The notes under the pieces are model-generated. The model did not search any database, was not told the DNA's origin, and saw only the letters and a program-made list of their open reading frames with translations. DNA of 18,856 nucleotides. It comes from Chloroflexota bacterium (GTDB taxonomy: Bacteria > Chloroflexota > Limnocylindria > Limnocylindrales > CSP1-4). Location: NCBI GenBank assembly GCA_025935655.1, contig JAICUV010000036.1:1-18856 (forward strand), given 5' to 3'. How positions within the stretch are numbered: position 1 is the first letter of the stretch; each line of letters opens with the position of its first letter. Position numbers and translations under genes: made by a program. Shown here piece by piece: positions 12,687-18,856 of the stretch.

Positions 12687-13646
12687 TCAGTCCCGCGGCG
12701 CGAACCGGTCCGCGAGCTCGTCGAGCGCGCCGACGAGCCGGTCCACCATCTCGCCACTGCGCGTCTCGTGCGCGGCATCGACCAGCTCGAGGCGCGCGTC
12801 CGGCCAGGCCGTGGCGAGCTCCCACGGCGTCCCGATCAGGTTGCCGAGGTCCAGCCGTCCCTGGACGAGCACGCCGGGGATGCCCGCCAGGCGGTCCGCG
12901 CGGTGGAGCACCTCGCCTTCCTCCAGGAACGAGGCGTTCGACCAGTAGTGCGTGACGAGGCGCGTGAAGGCGATCCGCCAGCGGGGTCCCTCGTCCAGGA
13001 ACCCGGGCGCTCCCGGCTCGAGGGCGTCTTCCCAGCGGCACCATTCGTCGGCGGCCGCGAGCACGACGGCGGGATCAGGATCGGCCAGCAGCCTCGCGTA
13101 GCCCGCGGCCGGGTCGCCGGAGCGCGCCGTCGGCGGCAGGTGCGCGATGAACCGCGCGTGCGCCTCGGGGAAGATCCTCGCGAGCCCGCGCGTGAGCAGG
13201 TCCGTCTCGGCCCCACGACCGGTCGCCAGGCCCATCATCACGATCCCGCGGACGCGGGACGGGTGCCGCTCCGCGTACACGAGCCCCAGGCAGCAGCCCC
13301 AGGACCCGCCGAACAGCACCCATGCGTCCACGCCGAGGTGCGCTCGCAGCCGCTCGATGTCGCCGACGAGGTCGTCCGTCGTGTTGGCCCGCAGCGCCTC
13401 GAGCGTGTCGCCGGCGTGGGGGGCGCTGGCGCCGCAGCCCCGCTGATCGAACAGGACGATCCGGTATCGGGCGGGGTCGAAGTAGCGGCGGAGACCCGGG
13501 CCGGTGCCGCTCCCGGGGCCGCCGTGGAGGACCAGTGCCGGCATCCCGTCCGGGTTCCCCGAGACCTCCCAGGCGACTTCGTGGCCGTCGCCGACCGCGA
13601 GGCGCCCGCGAGCATGCGGCTCGATGGGCGGGTACTTGTCGCGCAT
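12687..13646 (-). CDS. pip: Proline iminopeptidase (prolyl aminopeptidase), alpha/beta hydrolase
   Basis: A 319-residue protein with the S33 peptidase pattern. It starts YPPIEPHARGRLAVGDGHEV and WEVSGNPDG, as in prolyl aminopeptidases. The oxyanion-hole segment is VLHGGPGSGTGPG (39-51), DQRGCGAS follows at 67-74, and the nucleophile elbow GGSWG has Ser115. Likely Asp266 (QGRLDLGN) and His293 (DAAHETRS) complete the triad. The enzyme removes N-terminal proline from peptides in the cytoplasm. The start at 13646 gives the family N-terminus and is preceded by TATCCT (minus strand) with a 6-nt gap and no Shine-Dalgarno sequence, so it is probably leaderless. It converges with the mini-amidohydrolase gene, leaving 10 bp between stops. 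Confidence 0.9.
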   Translation of the reverse strand: MRDKYPPIEPHARGRLAVGDGHEVAWEVSGNPDGMPALVLHGGPGSGTGPGLRRYFDPARYRIVLFDQRGCGASAPHAGDTLEALRANTTDDLVGDIERLRAHLGVDAWVLFGGSWGCCLGLVYAERHPSRVRGIVMMGLATGRGAETDLLTRGLARIFPEAHARFIAHLPPTARSGDPAAGYARLLADPDPAVVLAAADEWCRWEDALEPGAPGFLDEGPRWRIAFTRLVTHYWSNASFLEEGEVLHRADRLAGIPGVLVQGRLDLGNLIGTPWELATAWPDARLELVDAAHETRSGEMVDRLVGALDELADRFAPRD

Positions 13647-13652
13647 GCCGGG

Positions 13653-13658
13653 AGGATA
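13653..13658 (-). promoter_or_regulatory. Candidate -10 box TATCCT, leaderless start of pip
   Basis: On the minus strand TATCCT fits TAnnnT and ends exactly 6 nt before the pip ATG. No ribosome-binding site lies between. Confidence 0.5.
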
Positions 13659-13786
13659 GGCGACGCCCGCCACTCGGCCCCGCGTTCAGGCCCGTTCGGC
13701 CCCGTCGCGGGCCCGTCTCGGCGACGACGATTAGACTGCCTCCGCGTCCCCTGTACGCGACCCACCCAGTGAGAGTTCCCCGCGCC

Positions 13787-14272
13787 ATGACCGCCGACAC
13801 CACGAGCGCGCCCGGCCGCTTCGCCCGGCTCCGCTCCATCCACCCCGGCTGGATCCTCGTCGTGCTCGACATCGTCGGGCTGGCCATCGCCAGCTACCTG
13901 GCCGTGGTCGAGGTCGGCGGCGGCGTGCCCGCGTGCGGTCCGCTCCACGGCTGCGAGACGGTCGCCCAGAGCGAGTACGCCCGGATCGGCGGCATCCCGG
14001 TCGCGGTGTTCGGGGTGATCCTGTCGCTCGTCCTGCTCACGCTCGCGCTGTGGTGGATCCGGACCGACAACCCGCGGCTCCTGGACCTGCACTACGGGCT
14101 GTCGCTGATCGGCGTGATCTTCGAGGTCTACTTCCTGACGCTCCAGATCTTCGTGATCAAGGCGGTCTGCATCTGGTGCACGGCCTACGGCCTGTCGCTC
14201 CTGACGCGATTCGCGGTCGCGATGGTGATCTGGCTCAGGCGGGGCAAGGCGTCGGAGCGCTTCCGGCAGTAG
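13787..14272 (+). CDS. Vitamin K epoxide reductase (VKOR)-family protein
   Basis: A 161-residue integral membrane protein with four likely helices (about 22-42, 68-90, 102-122 and 124-150). The loop cysteine pair Cys50/Cys56 (ACGPLHGCETV) and the membrane CxxC Cys128/Cys131 (VCIWCTAYG) are the redox centres of bacterial VKOR homologues. Such enzymes reoxidise periplasmic or extracytoplasmic thiol oxidases using quinone, supporting disulfide formation in exported proteins, possibly here the Cys-containing secreted proteins of this window. YARIGGIPVAVFG is also a typical VKOR segment. No DsbA-like partner is adjacent or fused. TAGACT at 13732-13737 may be its -10 box. Confidence 0.9.
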   Translation: MTADTTSAPGRFARLRSIHPGWILVVLDIVGLAIASYLAVVEVGGGVPACGPLHGCETVAQSEYARIGGIPVAVFGVILSLVLLTLALWWIRTDNPRLLDLHYGLSLIGVIFEVYFLTLQIFVIKAVCIWCTAYGLSLLTRFAVAMVIWLRRGKASERFRQ

Positions 14273-14281
14273 CGCGCAGCC

Positions 14282-15292
14282 TCAGGGCATGGGCACGTCC
14301 GCGGACGGCGAAGCCTCCACTGGCGGCGACGGATCCACGGACGGCGAAGCCTCCGCTGGCGGCGACGCGTCAACGGACGGCGACGGGTCCACGGACGGCG
14401 ACGGGTCCACGGACGGCGACGCCGGTTGGTCGGTCGGCAGCGCCGAGGGCGCATCGGCGGGATCGGCGCTGGGCGTGGCGGTCGGGCTCGGGATCGGCGA
14501 GGGAGTCGGTACCGGGGTCGGGTTGGGGCTGCCGCCGGACCAGGTCGTGGTGGCGCCCTTGAGGTACAGCCACTCGCGGGCGGCCAGCGACGACTTGTGG
14601 ATCCTCGTGGCGATCGTGCGTCCGAAGTAGCGGACGTGCCACGGCTCGTAGCGGTAGCAGGTCGCGGCGGGCGACTTCGCCCTGGGGTAGCTGACGATGA
14701 AGCCGTAGCGCCAGCTGTTGCGCGCGAGCCATGCACCGGCCCGGGTCGTGCCCCAGTCCGCGACGTCCCACGGCGGCGGGCCGCCGGGCGTCTTGAGGTC
14801 CAGGACCGTGCCCAGCTGGTGCTCCGAGTGGCCCGGCCGAGCGGAACCCAGCAGCGCGCTCGCGTACCCGTCTTCCAGGACCCAGCGGTTGAACGTCGAG
14901 ACCTGCTGGGCGTAGCTGCGGTACGCGGACTGGATGGCGAACGGGGCCCCCGCGGCACGTGCGGCACGGTACATCGCGGTAAGGTCGGCGAGGGCGATCC
15001 GCCGGATCGAGCCCGGACCCGACGCGCCGGAGCGGTTTGCCCGGACGAGGTCGGCGGGTGCGTATGCCCGTGACAGCCGGTAGCGCGTATCCAGCAGGCT
15101 CCGATACCAGTCCGAGGTGGCCCGGTACCGGGTCAGCGTGTCCGCGTATGCGCACTTCGGCGCGAGGCCGGCCTCCGCCGCGAGGGGCTGCGATGCGCTG
15201 CCGGCGCCGAGGGTGGCGACGAGCGCCATCGCCAGGCCCAGGCGCGCGAGCACGACGATGCGACCCGGGCGGTGCGCGCGGACAACGGCCAT
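14282..15292 (-). CDS. VanY-type D-alanyl-D-alanine carboxypeptidase (M15) with Pro/Ser-rich tail
   Basis: A 336-residue exported protein. An N-terminal signal segment (IVVLARLGLAMALVATLGAG, about 12-31) precedes the M15 domain. Zn ligands and catalytic residues are visible: His158 and Asp165 in PGHSEHQLGTVLDL (153-166), and Glu216 and His219 in YEPWHVRYFG. AIQSAYRSYAQQ (119-130) is the usual substrate-side segment. It should cleave terminal D-Ala from cell-wall peptides. Residues about 255-336 form a low-complexity Pro/Ser/Thr/Asp tail with SVDPSP repeats, probably a wall-spanning linker. No van regulators or ligases are nearby, so ordinary wall maintenance is likelier than glycopeptide resistance. 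TACGGT (minus strand, 15299-15304) lies 6 nt before the ATG. Confidence 0.9.
   Translation of the reverse strand: MAVVRAHRPGRIVVLARLGLAMALVATLGAGSASQPLAAEAGLAPKCAYADTLTRYRATSDWYRSLLDTRYRLSRAYAPADLVRANRSGASGPGSIRRIALADLTAMYRAARAAGAPFAIQSAYRSYAQQVSTFNRWVLEDGYASALLGSARPGHSEHQLGTVLDLKTPGGPPPWDVADWGTTRAGAWLARNSWRYGFIVSYPRAKSPAATCYRYEPWHVRYFGRTIATRIHKSSLAAREWLYLKGATTTWSGGSPNPTPVPTPSPIPSPTATPSADPADAPSALPTDQPASPSVDPSPSVDPSPSVDASPPAEASPSVDPSPPVEASPSADVPMP
14297..14420. repeat. In-frame short tandem repeats coding the VanY tail
   Basis: An 18-bp unit, encoding six residues of SVDPSP type, is repeated almost perfectly near 14369-14420. A 36-bp unit encoding related PPAEAS/SVDPSP mixtures is repeated at about 14303-14374. 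Copy number could vary by replication slippage while keeping frame. Confidence 0.6.
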
Positions 15293-15298
15293 GGCGCA

Positions 15299-15304
15299 AC
15301 CGTA
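15299..15304 (-). promoter_or_regulatory. Candidate -10 box TACGGT, leaderless start of the VanY-type gene
   Basis: On the minus strand TACGGT fits TAnnnT and ends exactly 6 nt before ATG 15292. No Shine-Dalgarno sequence is visible. Confidence 0.45.
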
Positions 15305-15403
15305 GGCGCGGCGGACCTCGACGAGCCATGGCCCGATCGGCCCGGTGGGCGGGGACCCTTTCGGGTGTGGACCTCGTGATGGACCAGCCGGCCGTGTCGC
15401 CCG

Positions 15404-16378
15404 TCAGGCGCCCGCCGGCGCGCGAGCGACGGTCGCGGCCGCGGGCCGCTGGGCCAGGATCGCCCCGATGAGCACGCCCGCACCGCCGATGAGCTCCGGG
15501 AGCCCGAACGGCTGGCCGAGCAGGAGCGCCGCCAGCAGGACGCCCGTCAGCGGCTCGGCGAGCATGAGCACGGACGAACGCGTGCCTCCGACACGGCGCA
15601 CGCCCTTGAGCAGCCACACCTTGGCGAGCCCGGCGCCGACCGCCCCGGCGAACAGGATCGCCAGCCACGCGGTTGGCTCGCTGACCCACGCCGTGAGGCG
15701 GCCGGACAGCCCGTCCACCGGGATCGCGACGGCCCAGACCGCGATCGCGGCCCCGGCGAGAATGACCGTCACGGCCTGCGTCGACGGCACCCGGGTGAAC
15801 CCCTTGCGCGAGGCCACGAGGTACGTGGCCTGGCAGCACGCCGCGATGGCTGCGAGCACCAGCCCGGCGGGGGAGAGGCGCGCGTCCGGGCCCATCCGGC
15901 CCAGCACGACGACGAGCAGTCCCGCGAGCGCGATCACGAGTGCCGCCGCACGGACCGGCGTGAGACGCTCCCGGCCCAGGGCGATGGAGGCGCCGGCCAC
16001 GAGGACCGGGTACGAGAAGTACACGGCGAGCACGAGCGCGACGGTCATCGCGCCGTACGCCGCGAACAGGGCCAGCGACAGGCACGCCTGGGCGGCGGCC
16101 GTGAGCGCGAGCGTCCACTGCTCGCGGCGGGACAGGTCGCGCAACGAGACCCGCCGCTCCGCGCGGCCGGCGAAGGCGAGCAGCACGAGCGCGCCGATCG
16201 TCGCCCGCAGGGCCGCGAAGGTCGGGCTGCCCATGCCCGCGGCGTAGGCGATGTTGGACACGGGCCCGAGCGTCCCGAGCGCCACCCCGGCGCCGACCGC
16301 GTACAGGACGCCCATCTCGTAGGTCGACAGCCCGACGGCGGGGAGCGCGGCCCCGTCGCCCGAAATCGAGCGGTGCAT
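15404..16378 (-). CDS. EamA/DMT-family transporter
   Basis: A 324-residue, highly hydrophobic protein with about ten predicted membrane helices arranged as two EamA repeats. The first repeat contains MGVLYAVGAGVALGTLGPVS, FAALRATIGALVLLAF and the ALFAAYGAMTVALVLAVYFS to YPVLV region. The second contains GLVLAAIAACCQATYLVA, AILFAGAVGAGLAKVWLL, and VGGTRSSVLMLAEPLTGVLL with LGQPFGLPELIGGAGVLIG. The conserved AEPLTGVLLAALLLGQ signature near the C-terminus is typical. Such permeases export or import amino acids and other metabolites; the substrate cannot be told. ATG 16378 is used; an internal ATG at 16315, right before the first helix, is an alternative. Confidence 0.88.
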   Translation of the reverse strand: MHRSISGDGAALPAVGLSTYEMGVLYAVGAGVALGTLGPVSNIAYAAGMGSPTFAALRATIGALVLLAFAGRAERRVSLRDLSRREQWTLALTAAAQACLSLALFAAYGAMTVALVLAVYFSYPVLVAGASIALGRERLTPVRAAALVIALAGLLVVVLGRMGPDARLSPAGLVLAAIAACCQATYLVASRKGFTRVPSTQAVTVILAGAAIAVWAVAIPVDGLSGRLTAWVSEPTAWLAILFAGAVGAGLAKVWLLKGVRRVGGTRSSVLMLAEPLTGVLLAALLLGQPFGLPELIGGAGVLIGAILAQRPAAATVARAPAGA

Positions 16379-16522
16379 GCGCCAAGGATCGAGCGGCGCC
16401 CGCGTCGGGCGCACCGGTCCGCCGGCCCATGGATCCGGGCTCCGCCCGAGGACGGCCATGCCGCCCGGCCCCGCGGATCCGTGACCCGCGGCCTCCCGGC
16501 GTACGCGAGCAGCGCGATGGCG

Positions 16523-17359
16523 TCAGCGTGCGCGCGGCGGCCCCGCCGCGATCCGTCGCCGGACGCCCTCGACGGTCGTGTCGGCCCAGTCGGACTCGAT
16601 CCACCAGTTCGCGCCCGCCGCCTCGTGGGCGGCAGCGATCGCGGCCGCAGCGGCCGGGTCGTCGACCGGGGTCGTGCCGTCCACGACGATGTCGAACGCG
16701 CCGGTCCTGCCTTCCCGGGCGCGCGATCCCAGGACCCAGTTCACGACCTCGCCCAGCACCTCGGGGCCGCCCGGCTTCCCGTCCGGCCCCACCGTCTGCA
16801 CCACGATGCCGTCCCAGCGCGCCGCGCGGTGCATCGAGCGCGCATGGGGCCAGGCGCCCACGACCCAGATGGGGATCCGCGGCTCCTGGACCGGTCGGGG
16901 CCGGAAGGTCATCGGCCCGAACCGGAAGTGATCGCCATCGAACGCGAACGGCTCGCCGCTCCACAGCCCGTCGAGGATCGAGAGCGTCTCGTCGAGGCGC
17001 TCCGCACGCAGCCGCGCCGCCGTCTCCTCGCCCACGTTGCCGAACCCCTGGTCGTCGAGAGCCCCGAGGCCAACGGGCAGGACGACCCGGCCGCCCGACA
17101 GCCGGTCGAGCGTCATCGCTTCCCGGGCGAGCTTCCACGGCCGCCGCCGGCTCGGCGCGAACACGAGTGCTCCGAGCCGCACGCGCCGCGTGCGCATCGC
17201 CATCGCGGCCAGCACGACCCACGGGTCGTACATGTCGGCCTCGCCGATGGCGATCGCGTCGTAGGTGAAGACGCCGTCCCAGCCAGCGGCCTCGGCGTCG
17301 GCCGCCAGCTCCGCCTGCGTCAGCGGGTCGCCGCTCGTGATCACGATCCCGTACTGCAT
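16523..17359 (-). CDS. LLM-class (luciferase-like) flavin/F420-dependent oxidoreductase
   Basis: A 278-residue TIM-barrel protein. MQYGIVITSGDPLTQAELAA starts the fold, followed by AEAAGWDGVFTYD, DPWVVLAAMAMRTRRVRLG and AREAMTLDRLSGGRVVLPVG, all hallmark segments of the bacterial luciferase-like superfamily, then FRPRPVQEPRIPIWVVG and AARWDGIVV. Members use FMN or F420; the substrate is unknown. The C-terminus (WIESDWADTTVEGVRRRI) is normal. ATG 17359 gives the family N-terminus, since upstream in-frame sequence is low-complexity and includes a 15-bp direct repeat. It is divergent from the PCuAC gene, with 221 bp between them. Confidence 0.87.
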   Translation of the reverse strand: MQYGIVITSGDPLTQAELAADAEAAGWDGVFTYDAIAIGEADMYDPWVVLAAMAMRTRRVRLGALVFAPSRRRPWKLAREAMTLDRLSGGRVVLPVGLGALDDQGFGNVGEETAARLRAERLDETLSILDGLWSGEPFAFDGDHFRFGPMTFRPRPVQEPRIPIWVVGAWPHARSMHRAARWDGIVVQTVGPDGKPGGPEVLGEVVNWVLGSRAREGRTGAFDIVVDGTTPVDDPAAAAAIAAAHEAAGANWWIESDWADTTVEGVRRRIAAGPPRAR

Positions 17360-17580
17360 CCGGCCATTCTCGTCGATGGCGGCCTGATGCCGGTCGGCCC
17401 GATGCCGGTCGGCCCGATTCTTCGTGACCTCCCGGCGCGGCAGCATCTGCGCGCTCGTGCGATCGTTCTGATCGGCCCGGAGACGGGTCTTCGTTCCGTG
17501 TGCCGTGCTCCGGCATGCCGGGACGATCACGCGCCCCACCCGCACGGCGGCTGCCGTGCCCTTGTCCGGAGGCACCACGA
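17360..17580. other. Divergent intergenic region between LLM oxidoreductase and PCuAC genes
   Basis: It contains two adjacent copies of the 15-bp GATGCCGGTCGGCCC (17386-17400 and 17401-17415) plus a partial third GAT. GGAGG at 17568-17572 serves the PCuAC gene. No convincing promoter was identified. The repeat may be a simple slippage duplication. Confidence 0.4.
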
Positions 17581-18060
17581 ATGCAGGCGCGCGCCGTCGC
17601 GATCCTCACCTCCCTTGCCGTCGCGATCCTCGTCGCCGCGTGCGGCACGGGCGGCTCCGCCTCGGCCGGGGCGTCCCCGACGACGGTCGCCGGCGGCCCG
17701 CTCGTCACCCGCGACGCATGGGTCCGCGCCGCCGCCGCGGGCGGGACGAGCGCGGCGTACATGACGATCACCAACGGGCGCGTGGCGCCCGACGCGCTCG
17801 TGGGCGTGAGCGCACCCGACGTGACCGACAGCGCGGGCCTCCACGAGACGAGCTCGGACAGCTCCGGCATGACCGGGATGAAGCCCGTCGACTCGATCGC
17901 GATCCCCGCCGGCGGCACGGTCGCCCTGGAGCCCGGCGGCTACCACATCATGCTCATGGACCTGAAGCAGGAGCTCAAGGTGGGGGACCGGGTCACGCTG
18001 GTGCTCAGCTTCGAGCAGGCGGGCGTCGTCAACGTCACCGCGGAGGTGCGGGCCAACTGA
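17581..18060 (+). CDS. PCuAC-family copper chaperone, lipoprotein
   Basis: A 159-residue protein. The lipoprotein signal peptide ends in the lipobox LVAAC (Cys21), so it should be membrane-anchored on the outer face. The mature domain has the PCuAC fold pattern VTRDAWVRAAAAGGTSAAYMTI. The Cu(I)-binding residues are His88, Met97 and/or Met100 (LHETSSDSSGMTGM) and the H-x-M pair His122/Met124 (GGYHIMLMDL), as in PCuAC/CopX-like proteins. It delivers Cu(I) to the CuA site of cytochrome oxidase, usually with SCO1. GGAGG 8 nt before the ATG makes the start firm. The SCO gene follows 22 bp downstream, so the two form an operon. Confidence 0.93.
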   Translation: MQARAVAILTSLAVAILVAACGTGGSASAGASPTTVAGGPLVTRDAWVRAAAAGGTSAAYMTITNGRVAPDALVGVSAPDVTDSAGLHETSSDSSGMTGMKPVDSIAIPAGGTVALEPGGYHIMLMDLKQELKVGDRVTLVLSFEQAGVVNVTAEVRAN

Positions 18061-18082
18061 CGCCCGCCCCACCGCCGACGAG

Positions 18083-18856
18083 ATGGACGAGCGTCCCGCT
18101 CCCGCTCCGCCCGCACCCGGTCCCGCGCCGCTGGACCGGCGGTTCGTCGTGGCCGGCGGGCTCGTGCTGGCGGCGCTCGCCGGGCTCGCGGTCTGGCTGC
18201 TCGCCATCACGGCCCTCGCGCCCGACACCCGGTTCGTGGTGCGCGATGCGCCCGCGCTCGAGCTGACGGACCAGACCGGCCAGCCGTTCTCGCTGACCTC
18301 GCTCCGCGGCCACCCGGTGCTCGTGTTCTTCGGCTACACGCACTGCCCGGACGTGTGCCCCGCGACGATCGGGACGCTCAACCAGGTGCTGGCGGACGCC
18401 GGCGCCGGCCCGCGCGCGGTGTTCATCTCCATCGACCCCGAGCGCGACCAGCCGCCCGAGATGGCGACCTACCTGAAGTACCTGCCGAAGGCGTACACGG
18501 GCCTGTCGGGGACGCAGGACCAGGTCGCCGCGAATGCCCAGCGCTGGGGCGTGAAGTACGCGAAGGTCGACGAGGGCTCGGCGGACGGGTACGCGATGGC
18601 GCACACGGCGGACGTGTTCCTCGTCGATGCCCAGGGCCGGCTGCGCGGACGCTACCCGTTCGGGACGGAGCCGGGCCCCATCACCGCCGCGGTCAAGGGG
18701 CTGCTCGCCGAGACGCCGGTGGCCGCGAGTCCGATCACGAGCGAGCCGCCATCGACGCCCCCGGCGACCGTCCCGCCGAGCCTCGCTCCCGCGACCGCCC
18801 CGGCGAGCGCGCCCTCCACCCCGGTCGCGCCGACGCCGTCGATCGCACCGTCCGCC
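18083..18856 (+). CDS. SCO1/SenC copper-dependent assembly protein (3' end outside window)
   Basis: The 258 codons seen have no stop, so the gene continues past the window. A short Pro/Ala-rich cytoplasmic start precedes a membrane anchor (FVVAGGLVLAALAGLAVWLL, 21-40). The thioredoxin-like domain has the copper-binding Cys88 and Cys92 (THCPDVCPATI) and the distal His174 (AMAHTADVFLVD), the full CxxxC/H set of SCO proteins. VFFGYTHCPD and FISIDPERD are also diagnostic. From about residue 212 a Pro/Ala/Ser/Thr-rich tail begins, longer than usual for SCO proteins; its end is not seen. It works with the upstream PCuAC protein in CuA assembly. Confidence 0.93.
   Translation, partial: MDERPAPAPPAPGPAPLDRRFVVAGGLVLAALAGLAVWLLAITALAPDTRFVVRDAPALELTDQTGQPFSLTSLRGHPVLVFFGYTHCPDVCPATIGTLNQVLADAGAGPRAVFISIDPERDQPPEMATYLKYLPKAYTGLSGTQDQVAANAQRWGVKYAKVDEGSADGYAMAHTADVFLVDAQGRLRGRYPFGTEPGPITAAVKGLLAETPVAASPITSEPPSTPPATVPPSLAPATAPASAPSTPVAPTPSIAPSA

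Noticed and set aside
14282..15292. VanY-type gene as a glycopeptide-resistance determinant
   Set aside because: No vanR/S, vanH, vanA/B or vanX-like genes are nearby; the enzyme family is common in ordinary cell-wall turnover.
17386..17415. Two 15-bp direct repeats as an attachment or insertion site
   Set aside because: They are directly adjacent with nothing between or around them that looks mobile; a slippage duplication explains them.

Overview
The window is very GC-rich, gene-dense bacterial chromosome with strong G/C preference at third codon positions. Gene content (PPOX-class and LLM-type oxidoreductases, an acetate-CoA ligase fused to an acetyltransferase, a secreted subtilase, PCuAC/SCO copper genes) and several start codons sitting 6-9 nt after a TAnnnT box fit a high-GC Chloroflexota (for example a Limnocylindria-like lineage) or an actinobacterium. 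That placement is inference. No phage, transposase, rRNA or CRISPR array was seen.

Layout. 1-1048: end of rph, then rdgB. 1199-2218: two minus-strand membrane genes, including a YggT-family protein. 2324-2845: a PPOX-family oxidoreductase and tRNA-Pro(UGG). 2885-3343: a small secreted protein. 3556-5751: an arsenic locus, with arsR divergent from a 54-residue Cys protein, arsM, arsN2 and a VOC-like protein with a Cys-rich tail. The last three genes overlap by 1 and 4 nt. 5842-6036: a YHS-domain protein behind a CsoR-like inverted repeat. 6175-8268: a subtilisin-like protease. 8388-8909: a flavodoxin. 9211-11937: a 908-residue acetate-CoA ligase/GNAT fusion. 11938-12367: a long intergenic region with tandem repeats and paired palindromes. 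12368-12676: a very small protein resembling an amidohydrolase without its catalytic barrel. 12687-16378: prolyl aminopeptidase, VKOR-family protein, VanY-type carboxypeptidase and an EamA transporter. 16523-17359: an LLM-family oxidoreductase. 17581-18856: PCuAC lipoprotein and SCO1/SenC, which together would deliver copper to cytochrome oxidase. The SCO gene runs off the window.

Most interesting signals. (1) A roughly 113-bp element occurs twice (244-356 and 12222-12334). Each copy carries two 18-bp TGACTC-N6-GAGTCA palindromes spaced exactly 95 bp apart, plus an 11-bp identical core at the same internal position. One copy precedes rdgB; the other precedes the mini-amidohydrolase, where its distal palindrome is centred about 42 bp upstream of a predicted leaderless start. 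(2) The barrel-less amidohydrolase-like gene itself. (3) The arsenic operon with two unfamiliar Cys-rich members and an adjoining metal-type operator. All functions are read from recognisable motifs only; no database search was possible.
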